From Streptomyces cavernae (GTDB lineage: Bacteria > Actinomycetota > Actinomycetes > Streptomycetales > Streptomycetaceae): a stretch of 64,000 nucleotides of DNA. The stretch is from NCBI RefSeq assembly GCF_004023625.1, contig NZ_RPDJ01000002.1:1-64000 (forward strand). The letters are read 5' to 3'. Under the pieces are notes generated by a model. It saw only the letters and a list, made by a program, of their open reading frames with translations, was not told the DNA's origin and did not search any database. Each line of letters starts with the position of its first letter. Position 1 is the first letter of the stretch. This document shows positions 8,241 through 18,300 of this stretch, one piece after another. A program made the translations under genes and the position numbers.

Positions 8241-8422
8241 CGGTCCAGACGGCTGGCGGCTGCTGGGTTCAGGCATCGAGACGACAGCGAGGTACAGCAA
8301 CCGTCCGCGTCCAGTAGTGGTCGACCTCCGTAGAGCAACAGATCAGAAGGCTCTGACATCTACAGCTGACATCAACGACACCGGACGGGGGCGTACACCA
8401 GCAACCCTGTCCGGCCGTCGTA

Positions 8423-9002
8423 TCAGTCGCCGACAGCGTCCGAAGCGAGCGTGGATCGAACTCCTGGGTTCGCGATGCAGAGTAGGTCCAGGCTCTCTCG
8501 TGGGTGTTTCGCGTAAATGTTGTCCATATCCATGCAGAGGGCTTGCACGTTAGCCTTCTGGTGCTCACCCTTCCATGAATGAATGTGCGAGAAGTCCGAC
8601 AGGGAAAGGTGAGGAGATTTCCTCTCGTGGACTGCCTATCCGTGGCTTGATCCCTCTTCGGATTCTGGCTACGCGATCAAAACCGTCTCGGATGCCGTCC
8701 TTGTTGAGTGTGAGTTTAACGCTAAAAGCGGCCGCGACACCGCTTGCCAGTACTTCTTCCCGGACGCGCAAGGCTTGCGGGTAACTGGGCTGGAAAATGA
8801 TCAGATTCGTTTCGGATGTGTCATTTCCTTCCTCGGGGATGATGTATTTTCTTGTGGCCACCTCGTATGTTGGCGGTAGCCATTCGCTGAGAATTCTTGC
8901 CCAAGTTCCTTCTCCGCCGTGTCCAGCTCGTTGCGGATCTGAGCGGGCTGCAGCGTGAAGCCGGGTGTACTCGCGCTGTATGTCTTGTTCGACGGCTCGG
9001 AG
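8423..9002 (-). pseudogene. DUF6602-like gene, frameshifted and lacking a start
   Basis: The minus strand reads AVEQDIQREYTRLHAAARSD, ARILSEWLPPTYEVATRKYI, then EEGNDTSETNLIIFQPSYPQ, LASGVAAAFSVKLTLNKDGI and PREEISSPFPVGLLAHS. A stop then follows in that frame, but the next frame continues as WKGEHQKANVQALCMDMDNI and PRESLDLLCIANPGV to TGA 8423-8425. The EEG..S.ETNLI and PSYP motifs resemble DUF6602 proteins. The break coincides with a doubled GAAT at 8577-8584. A stop codon also lies directly upstream of the first homologous codon, so no start is available. GC content is visibly lower than in the flanks. Confidence 0.65.
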
Positions 9003-9349
9003 TCACCTGTGATGAACGGCGCTCGTCTCGGGAGGGTTGGGCTGCGAAGCTCGCTCAGTCATGGCGTCATGCTGACGCTTCTCTGTGAGCCCGTACAGCT
9101 CTCTGGCCGCTCGGTCCTGAGGGGAGGGCGTCATCTCGCGAACGATCGTTCCTGGGCCGTCCATGGGCCGTACGAAGCCGCCCGAGGCTGACCACCGACG
9201 ACCGACAGCGACAGACGAGCCACCGCCCCCAGCAGCGAAACCCCAGGTCACAGCCCCGCCACCAAACGGGTTTCCCCCCACGGGTGGCGGTCGGGCAAGA
9301 TGGGGTGTATCTGCCCACTGCCTGATTCCAAGCTGCCGGACGGTTTCTC
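9003..9349. other. Leader region of ettA, no gene seen
   Basis: No supported gene. A minus-strand frame ending at about 9003 (MTPSPQDRAARELYGLTEKR as part of it) could be the displaced N-terminus of the DUF6602-like pseudogene, but no family signal is visible. The last 60 bases lead into the TTG start of ettA. Confidence 0.4.
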
Positions 9350-11014
<1,665 letters not shown>

Positions 11015-11016
11015 TC

Positions 11017-11478
11017 TTGCGGCACGTCTACCGCTGTCCGCTGCGCTGGGCGGACATGGATGCGTACGGTCACATCAACAATGTGGTCTTCCTCCGCTAT
11101 CTCGAGGAGGCGCGCATCGACTTCCTCTTCCGCCCGGAGAAGGACTTCCAGCAGGGGTCCGTGGTGGAGCGCCACGAGATCGTCTACAAGCAGCAGCTCG
11201 TCCACCGGCACACGCCGGTGGACATCGAGCTGTGGGTCACCGAGATCCGCGCCGCCTGGTTCACCGTCGCCTACGAGGTCAAGGACGGCGACACCGTCTA
11301 CGCCACGGCGTCCACGCGGATCGTGCCGTACGACTTCGAGGCCCGGCGTCCGCGCCGGATCACCGCGGAGGAGCGCGCCTTCCTCCGGGAGTACACGGAC
11401 GACGGCGACACCGACGGCACCGACGACCGGGCCGGCGGCAGGAACGAGGGCGACAGGGACGAGGCCGTCGCGGCATGA
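11017..11478 (+). CDS. Acyl-CoA thioesterase, 4HBT hot-dog family
   Basis: The 153-residue protein probably starts at TTG 11017, two bases after the ettA stop. RHVYRCPLRWADMDAYGHIN contains the catalytic Asp and the D-x-x-x-H-x-N motif of the 4-hydroxybenzoyl-CoA thioesterase/YbgC hot-dog fold, followed by YLEEARIDFLF. Residues 95-115 give the typical closing strands (DTVYATASTRIVPYDF). The last 20 residues are an acidic Asp/Gly-rich tail. It is expected to be a soluble enzyme hydrolysing a thioester, acyl-CoA by family. Its stop overlaps the start of the next gene (ATGA). Confidence 0.88.
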   Translation: MRHVYRCPLRWADMDAYGHINNVVFLRYLEEARIDFLFRPEKDFQQGSVVERHEIVYKQQLVHRHTPVDIELWVTEIRAAWFTVAYEVKDGDTVYATASTRIVPYDFEARRPRRITAEERAFLREYTDDGDTDGTDDRAGGRNEGDRDEAVAA

Positions 11479-12272
11479 GCGGCGTCAGCGGGACCGGCGG
11501 GGCCGGCGGGACGAACGGCACCAGTGGGGCCGGCGGCACCAGTGGCACCAATGGCGGGCTCGGCACGAGTGGGGTGCAGGGCACGACCGTTCTGCACCTC
11601 GCCGACCCGGGTGAGGCGGCGGACCTCGCCGCCTTCCTCGGCCGGCTGCTCCACTACGACCGGGCGGCGGCGGTACGGATACAGGCGTCCGGGACCGCCC
11701 TGGCGGTGTTCGGCCGGCCCCCGTCGTTCGAGGTCCTCGCCGTCCGCACCGCACGCCTCGCCAAGCCCTACGAGAACGGCCTCGACGTCTCGCTCGACGT
11801 GACGGTCTCCGCGGGCGACCTCCTGGAGTCCGTGGACGAACCGGCCGCCACGGTCGGTGTGCCCGGCACCATCACCGGGCCGCCGTGGACCGGCGTGCTG
11901 CCGCCGCGCGGCGGCTGGCAGGGCGAGCCGGGACTGCCCGCGCCGGACGCGGTCCGCGCCATGGTGGCCGCGGCCGTCGGCGAATTCCGCACCCGCACCG
12001 AAGAGTTGGCGCCCGAGCGGCGCACCCGGGCGGAACTCGACCGGATCGGACGGGAGATCTGGTCCCGTCCCGTCGCGGACACCGGCCTGCCGATCCGGGC
12101 CGCCCACGCGGCCCAGTCACTGGGCTTCCTCCGCCCCGCCCGCGCGGGCGCGCCCGACGAGAGTCCGCTCGCGCTGTTCTCCTCGGGCGCATGGCTCAGA
12201 CTGCGCACGCCGTACGGATCGATCGCCGTCCGCAGGGCGGGACTCGGGGCACTGGACGTCAGCGTCCGGTGA
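11475..12272 (+). CDS. Conserved actinobacterial protein of unknown function
   Basis: The 265-residue protein starts at ATG 11475, overlapping the thioesterase stop by four bases. Residues 2-37 are low-complexity Gly/Thr/Ser/Asn (for example GTGGAGGTNGTSGAGGTSGT). From TTVLHLADPGEAADLAAFLG the sequence is globular, alpha/beta in appearance, with FEVLAVRTARLAKPYENGLD and VPGTITGPPWTGVLPPRGGW, and a C-terminal ESPLALFSSGAWLRLRTPYG. No signal peptide, membrane helix or catalytic motif is recognisable. I recall the ettA-thioesterase-this gene order from other Streptomyces, but no function is known to me. The N-terminal extension is probably a local repeat expansion. Confidence 0.8.
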   Translation: MSGVSGTGGAGGTNGTSGAGGTSGTNGGLGTSGVQGTTVLHLADPGEAADLAAFLGRLLHYDRAAAVRIQASGTALAVFGRPPSFEVLAVRTARLAKPYENGLDVSLDVTVSAGDLLESVDEPAATVGVPGTITGPPWTGVLPPRGGWQGEPGLPAPDAVRAMVAAAVGEFRTRTEELAPERRTRAELDRIGREIWSRPVADTGLPIRAAHAAQSLGFLRPARAGAPDESPLALFSSGAWLRLRTPYGSIAVRRAGLGALDVSVR

Positions 12273-12392
12273 GCCAGTGCCCGGCAGGCAACGCTCGCCC
12301 CGTCGCGACGCCCGGCACGTGCTCTCGCCGCACCGGCCGAAAGCACAAGGGCCGAGGGCGCGGGTGGAGCCGAGCCGTGCGGCCTCCGCGAG

Positions 12393-12420
12393 GGTGTGTG
12401 CCTCGCCTGAGGCTCACACC
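12393..12420. terminator. Possible hairpin between convergent genes
   Basis: GGTGTG-TG-CCTC and GAGG-CT-CACACC pair around a GCCT loop with one 2x2 internal mismatch. It overlaps the stop codon of the DUF1963 gene and lies between convergent genes. Confidence 0.4.
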
Positions 12421-13151
12421 ATGTCGAAGCAGGCCCGGGCCCGGGTGAAGCGGCCGTCGGCCAGGTCGTCCCGGCGAATCACCCAGTAGACGATGCCCAG
12501 TTCGTATTCGGTCAGATCCTCTCCCCCGATTTCCGCGAGGAGTACCCAGTCGCCCGGGCCGTGGTCGTGCTCCGTGATGGGATCCGCGTTCCAGACCCAG
12601 GGGTAGCCGCCCATCTGCACCGGTGCGTCGCTCTGCATCTCGCCGCAGGTCTTCCACCACACCGAGCCCAGCTCGCTGCCGTGCGGGAACTCCTCGGTGT
12701 CCGAGCCGCGGTTGGGCAGCGAGGGCTCGATCGTCAGATGTAGATCTCGCGCCGGGTGGATCTGCGGCGACCACTCGCCGCCCGGACCGCGTTCGGAGAC
12801 GGGCGTGCCGGCCGGGACGTAGACGAGCCGGGACCAGTCGTCGTCGCTCCACGGGTCCTCCGTGTCCGCGAAGAAGAGCAGCGTGCCGTCCTTCGGCAGC
12901 GGGAGGTCCGTCGCACCCGGTGGGATGGCCGCGAGGTTGACCGAGGCGAGGAACGGCAGGTCCGGAACGGGCTCGTCAGCGGGCAACGGCGGCAGCCCGC
13001 CGAGCCGTCCGGCCACCGGACCGTCGCACGGCGCCTGACCAGCGGGCCTCAGCATCGCGCAGAGACGGACGGTGCCGAGCCACCGCTCTACCTCGTCCTC
13101 CGGTAAACCACGGCTGCGGGCTTCGTCGCGGAACGGCTCCATCGATCTCAT
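12414..13151 (-). CDS. YwqG-like protein (DUF1963)
   Basis: The 245-residue protein starts at ATG 13151; an in-frame ATG at 13142 is an alternative. It has the family hallmarks of a leading helix, then RLGGLPPLPADEPVPDLPFL, ASVNLAAIPPG, LPKDGTLLFFADTEDPWSDD, and in the C-terminal half MGGYPWVWNADPITEHDHGP, WVLLAEIGGED and YWVIRRDDLADGRFTRA. Length and motif order match YwqG/DUF1963 proteins, which are cytoplasmic and of unknown function, often carried as orphan genes. It is convergent with the conserved protein gene to the left. No operon partner is visible. Confidence 0.85.
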   Translation of the reverse strand: MRSMEPFRDEARSRGLPEDEVERWLGTVRLCAMLRPAGQAPCDGPVAGRLGGLPPLPADEPVPDLPFLASVNLAAIPPGATDLPLPKDGTLLFFADTEDPWSDDDWSRLVYVPAGTPVSERGPGGEWSPQIHPARDLHLTIEPSLPNRGSDTEEFPHGSELGSVWWKTCGEMQSDAPVQMGGYPWVWNADPITEHDHGPGDWVLLAEIGGEDLTEYELGIVYWVIRRDDLADGRFTRARACFDMV

Positions 13152-13320
13152 TTCCAGAGTATGTCAGGGGTGATCATGACCATTGCCAAGATGAAGTGAA
13201 CCGGTCGCGGGCCTGTCGGCCGACGCCGCCCCGCCCCGGTCACGGACGGCGGCCCGACCGGATGTCCTGCCACCGACGAGACGTGGCAATGCCTCCGGCC
13301 GGGCCCCTGGCCGCCGGTCA

Positions 13321-13345
13321 GCACGCCCTGTCCGACAGGGTGTGC
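13321..13345. terminator. Hairpin upstream of scar region
   Basis: GCACGCCCTG and CAGGGTGTGC form a stem with one G.T pair around loop TCCGA. It lies 3' to the truncated minus-strand gene at 13379. Confidence 0.55.
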
Positions 13346-13378
13346 CCACCACGACCAAGTCGTACGACGCGACAGGCC

Positions 13379-13657
13379 TCAGCCGATGTTGAAGTCGAGG
13401 TTCGTCACGTACCAGGAGTTCTCGATCCTGCTGGACTCGATCTTGATGTCCAGCTGGTCCTGTGTCACCCCGGTGGAATGGGGCAGGACGATCTTGTCGA
13501 GGGCCTGGCCGTCGACGTTGATCTTGTCCGCGGGGACCGTGACCTTCTCACCGGCGGCGGGGGCCTGCGTGACCTCCACCTTCGGGTCGTCCGAAGGCGG
13601 GTCGGGGGTGAACGACTCCTTGAACTGTCCGAGCGTCTCCTCCATCCGCTTCCGCTC
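13379..13657 (-). pseudogene. Truncated gene, C-terminal part of an unknown protein
   Basis: The frame ends at TGA 13379-13381 and reads ERKRMEETLGQFKESF, KVEVTQAPAAGEKVTVPADK, INVDGQALDKIVLPHSTGVT and LDIKIESSRIENSWYVTNLD. It is blocked by a TAG just upstream of ERKRM, so only about 92 residues remain. An internal ATG at 13645 could in principle restart translation, but no ribosome binding site precedes it. The alternating beta-strand composition suggests an extracytoplasmic domain. I do not recognise the family. Its 5' end meets the 5'-truncated TetR fragment head to head. Confidence 0.5.
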
Positions 13658-14039
13658 GGCCTATGTGGCCCACACTGTCCGCACCAACACCGAACGCTTC
13701 GCGCCATCGATCGACCTGCTCCTCTCGTCCGCGGCGAGCGACGAGAAGGCACGCGAGGTATGGGACTACGTCATCGCGCAGTACCGTCAGGCGCTCCGGG
13801 GCGCCGCGCAGCACTTGGTCGCGATCGGTGCCGTCGCTCCGCATCTGGACATCGACGCCGTAGCAGATCGCCTGTGGCTCTGCTTCGGACTGCGGGCATG
13901 GCGAGCCCTCGTGGTGGACTGTCACTGGAGCTACGACGCCGCCGAGCGCTTGCTCATCCGCCAGGCGATCACCCTGCTCGAGGACCCCGAGCCGCCAAGA
14001 GACGTCGATACGGCCCAAGCGCCTGGCGCGCGCCCCTGA
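13652..14039 (+). pseudogene. TetR-family regulator, C-terminal remnant
   Basis: From about 13652 the frame reads VAHTVRTNTERFAPSIDLLL, DEKAREVWDYVIAQYRQALR, LVAIGAVAPHLDIDAVADRL, WLCFGLRAWRALVVDCHWSY and DAAERLLIRQAITLLEDP. These are the ligand-binding C-terminal helices of a TetR/AcrR regulator. The N-terminal helix-turn-helix is missing. The frame stays open further left only because it runs antisense through the neighbouring remnant. It is therefore not a functional regulator. Confidence 0.7.
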
Positions 14040-14071
14040 GGGCCGTCGCAGCGCTCCTCCCCGGCCCCACC

Positions 14072-14094
14072 GCCCGAGCCTCGGCCGCTCGGGC
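14072..14094. terminator. Hairpin after the TetR remnant
   Basis: A perfect 8-bp stem GCCCGAGC/GCTCGGGC encloses a 7-nt loop 33 bases after the TetR stop codon. Confidence 0.6.
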
Positions 14095-14285
14095 AGTCGC
14101 TCCCGGGCGCCCGCAGGGCAGACGCTCACGCTCACGCCCTCCGACGAGGCCGTACGCCACCGGCCGGTACGGAGAGATGACAGGACCCCAGACAGCTACC
14201 TCGCCGGGCCTCCACCTGCGTGCCTTGATGGTCTGCATCAAAGACCTCACTCGGACCACCGATTGATCACGACTCGATACGTGCC

Positions 14286-15290
14286 CTAGTCGGCTCCGCT
14301 CCGCTCCGACGTTCCGGACGGCGTGCTGTCGTCCGGCCACACGCCGATGTGGTCGGACTCCAGCTCCAGGGCCACCCGGTCCCGCATGTCCAGGGCCCGG
14401 GTGTAGTCCGCGGGGAGCTGGAGGCGGCCGGCACGGTCGAGCATGGCGTACTCGCGGGCCACCACCGCCTCCTGGCCGGTGGCCTCGTCCACCTCTGTCC
14501 GCCGCAGCACCTCCGTGGAGGTGCGGCCGTCGCGGATGGCGACCGTGCGGCGGACCTCCCCGGCGACCGTCTGGTCATGGGTGACGATCACGATCGTGGT
14601 GCCGAGGGTTTCGTTGGCCGTGCGGAACGCGGCGAAGATGTCCTCCGCGGTGTGGGAGTCGAGCTCGCCGGTGGGTTCGTCGGCGAGGAGGACCGCGGGG
14701 GCGTTGGCGAGGGCCACGGCGATCGCCACGCGCTGCTGCTGCCCGCCGGACATCTGATCGGGGCGGCGGCCACGGCAGTCGGCCACCCCGAGCAGTTCCA
14801 GCAGCTCCAGCGCGCGCGTGCCGCGGGCCCGCCGGACCCGCTTTCCGGTGAACCAGCCCTGTCCGCCGCGCAGTTGCATGGGCAGGACGACGTTCTGGGC
14901 GGCCGTCAGGTAGGGGAGCAGGTTGCGGGCCGTCTGCTGCCACACGAACCCGACCGTCTCCCGGCGGTAGCGCAGGCGGTCCTTGGCGGTCATCGTCAGC
15001 AGGTCCGCGCCCGCGACGCGGGCGGAGCCCGCGGTGGGGGTGTCCAGTCCGGCGAGGATGTTCATCAGGGTGGACTTGCCGCTGCCCGACGCGCCGACCA
15101 GCGCCATCAACTCGCCCTCACGCACGAGCAGGTCCAGGCCCTGGAGCGCCTGTACCTCCACTCCCTCGGTGGAGAAGACCCTGACCACCCGGTCGCAGGT
15201 GATCAGCGCGTCGTGGCCGTAGGCCGGCTGGTCGCGGCGGGCGGCCGCACGCCGGGCGAGCTCGTCGAACGTCGGGTTCTGGATGGTCAT
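14286..15290 (-). CDS. ABC transporter ATP-binding protein (MacB/LolD type)
   Basis: The 334-residue protein starts at ATG 15290, preceded by GGGAGGA. It has Walker A GASGSGKS near residue 72, a Q-loop VWQQTARNLLPYLT, signature MSGGQQQRV and Walker B AVLLADEPTGELD, then a His switch IVIVTHDQ. The subtype is that of LolD/MacB ATPases, which partner FtsX-type permeases. After the ATPase domain about 75 residues remain (EYAMLDRAGRLQLPADYTRA onward), an extension shared by some actinobacterial members. It lies 100 bases downstream of the collagen-like permease gene and completes the exporter operon. The substrate is unknown. A recurring motif at 15335-15360 precedes it. Confidence 0.9.
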   Translation of the reverse strand: MTIQNPTFDELARRAAARRDQPAYGHDALITCDRVVRVFSTEGVEVQALQGLDLLVREGELMALVGASGSGKSTLMNILAGLDTPTAGSARVAGADLLTMTAKDRLRYRRETVGFVWQQTARNLLPYLTAAQNVVLPMQLRGGQGWFTGKRVRRARGTRALELLELLGVADCRGRRPDQMSGGQQQRVAIAVALANAPAVLLADEPTGELDSHTAEDIFAAFRTANETLGTTIVIVTHDQTVAGEVRRTVAIRDGRTSTEVLRRTEVDEATGQEAVVAREYAMLDRAGRLQLPADYTRALDMRDRVALELESDHIGVWPDDSTPSGTSERSGAD

Positions 15291-15334
15291 CGGCCGTCCT
15301 CCCTGCCGGGACTTGACTCTCCGTGGGTGTCTGC

Positions 15335-15360
15335 GGCGGGCATAGTGCAAGGACCCCTTA
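15335..15360 (-). promoter_or_regulatory. Recurring motif upstream of the ATPase gene (copy 1)
   Basis: Read on the minus strand, TAAGGGGTCCTTGCACTATG is followed by CCCGCC. The same sequence with one extra T occurs at 23169-23194, also pointing toward its downstream gene. It contains the small palindrome AAGGGGTCCTT and a TTGCAC that could act as a -35 box, but no convincing -10 follows. Confidence 0.4.
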
Positions 15361-15390
15361 GGGCCCTCATCAGAAGGGCCCTGGGCGCGG

Positions 15391-18300
15391 TCACCGGCCG
15401 TCCCCCGCCCTGAGCTCCCGCACCGAACCCCGCCGCCCCGTCCACCACGCCTGGATCACCGCCGCACCCACGGCGAGCGCGAGCACCAACAGCGCGGGCA
15501 CCAGCAACGACATCGGTTCCGCCCGGAGTTGGCCGCCGACCGCACCCTCCGGCGGCGACGCGAGGGCGACGGCCGTCAGGTCGATACCGGGGGACAGCAG
15601 CCGGATCGCGGCCCAGCCCGTCAGCGCCCCGCCCGCCGCCGCCAGCAGCGCGCCCGGCAGCGACTCCAGGATCAGCAGCTGCCGGCCCTGACCGCGGGTC
15701 AGGCCCATGGTGCGCAGCCGGGCGAGCAGGGCGGACCGTTCCGGGGCAGCGCGGACCAGGGACAACAGCAGGGCCAGCGCGGCATAGCCCGCTCCGGCCG
15801 CCACCGCCACCGCGTAGACGCGCTCGGCGCCGGACTGCATCGGCGAATCGACGTACCGCGCCCGGTCCTCCGAACGCAGCCGTACGTCGACACCTCCGGC
15901 CCCGGCCCCGGCGGCCGTGGCGCGCAGTTCGGCCCCGCTCAGGCCGCTGCCGGTCAGCAGCAGGGTGGTCGGACGGAAGGGGGTCCCGAGTCCCGCCCGG
16001 TCCACGACCAGGAAGTCCGTGCCGAGGACCGCGGGCGTCGACTCCCTGACGAGGGCGATGCGCACGGTGACCCGTCGGCCGTCCGCCAGCCGGACGGGGA
16101 AGGGCCGGGTGCCGTACCGCCCGGCGACGGCGGGCGAGGCCAGCGCGCGCAGCGCCGAGGTGCCGCCCGCGGCGCCCGCGGCGCCTCCACGGGTCAGGGA
16201 GGCCGCCGGGAACGCGCCCATCCCGGCGCGCCCCGCCAGCCGTGCGTACCCGCCCGGCTCCACGCCCACCAGCGGAATCGTCTGGGCCTCGTCCCCGTGC
16301 TCGGGCTTCGCCAAGTAGTCGACGCGGACCGGGCTGACCTCCTCCACCCCGTCCAGTCGTCGCAGCCGGGGTGCGAGAGAGGCGGGGAGGGGCTCCATGG
16401 ACTCCACTCGGGCGTCCGCGCCCGTCGCCAGCAGGGCCGCACGGTCCCGGACGTCCGCGACCCCGGAGAGCACCGAACCGCCGAACGCGGCCGTGGTCAG
16501 CGCGGTCAGCAGTGCCAGCAGGGGCAGGACGGCCGCGGCGGAGGTACGCCCCGCCCTGGCCAGCGACAGATGCGGGAGCGCACCACGCAGCCGGCCCGCG
16601 GGATGGGCCAGCCAGCGCAGCGGCAGCGGGTAGAGGCGGGCCAGCAGCAGCGCGGCGATGATCCCGGTCAGCACCGGTGCCAGCGCTGTCAGTTCGCCGC
16701 CGTCCGGGCCGCGCTGCCGCAGCAAGAGCACCGCCCCCGACGCCAGCGCCAGCACCGTCAGCTCGGCGACCGTGCGGCGCCGGGAGGGCCGCAGCGACGC
16801 CAGGTCGTCACGCGGCCCGTGCACCCGTACGACCCGGTGGGCGGCCCAGGCCCGCAGAGGAAGCGCCACGCAGGCCGACACGGTGACCACGGCGGCGGCG
16901 CCCAGCGCGTACGAGGTGCGGCCCTCCGGCACGGCGAGCAGGGCGACCGCCAGACCCAGCGCGCCCGCGGGCACCGCGACCACCGCCGTCTCGGCCAGCA
17001 GCCGGCCCATGACCCCGCGCAGGGAACCGCCCCGGGCGCGCAGCAGCGCGAGTTCACCGCGGCGGCGGTCGGCGGCGAGGCCGCCCGCCATCAGCAGGAC
17101 GACGGCCGCGACCGTCCCGGTGCCGAAGGCGGCGACGGCGACGAGCGGCGCGATACCGGACCGCAGCTCCTCGAAGGAACGCAGGATGTCGTCGAGTCCG
17201 GTGCTCGCCTCGGTCTGCGCGGCGGTGATCGACCCCAGCGCCAGCTGGGTGGGACCTGCCTCCAGCGAGGCGATGGCGGCGGTCAGCCCGGGCAGCGCAC
17301 GGGCGGTGAGGGCCGCGGGGTCCGGAGCGAGCTGCCAGTACCGCCCGGACTCCCCGGGGGTGCCGAGCAGCGCGGGGGCGGCGTCGGGGGCGAGGAGCAG
17401 GGCGCCGCGCCAGTACCGGTCCGCGTCCGCGCCGCCATCGGGCGGCCGGATCAACGACGGCCGGACCAGCAGGGGCTGGGCCGACCAGTAGGTGCCGGCC
17501 GGGCGCTTCGGGACGACGATCCCGGTGACGCGTACGGCGAGCGCGTCGCGGTGCAGGGCCGGGAGGTGGATCACCGAGCCCACCTTGATCCGCAGGGTGC
17601 GCGCGGTCTCCACCGTGACGGTGGCCTCGACCTCGGGCGTCGTGGCGGTCACCGTGCCGGACGCCCGCGGCAGCCGGCCGGTGCGCAGCCGCGCGTGGTC
17701 GGCGAGCCCGTGCTGAGCGACGAGCGCGAACTCCGCGGGCAGTCCGCTGGGGCGCGGCAGCCAGAGGTCGGCAGCCTGCAGAGGGACCCCGGTGCGCACG
17801 CCGTAGGTGGACTGGTCCCGGTCGAACGCCAGTGGGCGTTCGACGGCGGTCAGGACCTGCCGGTAGGTGTCCCGCAGCGCGTCCGGCCGCAGTTGATCCT
17901 CTGCGTTCGGCTGGGGGAACTGGGGGTCGGGCCGCTCGGCGAAGATCTGCAGCGCGGAGTTGCCGGGTTCGGCGTCGGTGACGGCACGCCGCAGACCGCG
18001 GTCCTCGTAGGAGTCGACCGCACGCGGGAAGACGGCGGCGAGACAGGAGGTAAGCGCGACCAGAAGTGCGAGGGCCCAGGCGGCACCGGGGGCGGCACGC
18101 AGCCGGGTGCGTATCCAGGGGGTGTCGGGGGTGTCGGGGGCTCCGGGTGCTCCGATGCCTTCGGGTCCGCCGGGTCCGCCGGGTCCACCGGGTCCGCCGG
18201 GTCCACCGGGTCCTCCGGGTCCTCCGGGTCCTCCGGCTCCTCCGGGGTTTCCGGGCCCCCCGGGTGCTCCGGGCCCGCCCGATGTTCCGGGGCCTCCGGG

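Noticed and set aside
13386..13650. Extended N-terminus for the TetR frame
   Set aside because: This part is antisense to a beta-rich coding fragment on the minus strand and lacks a helix-turn-helix.
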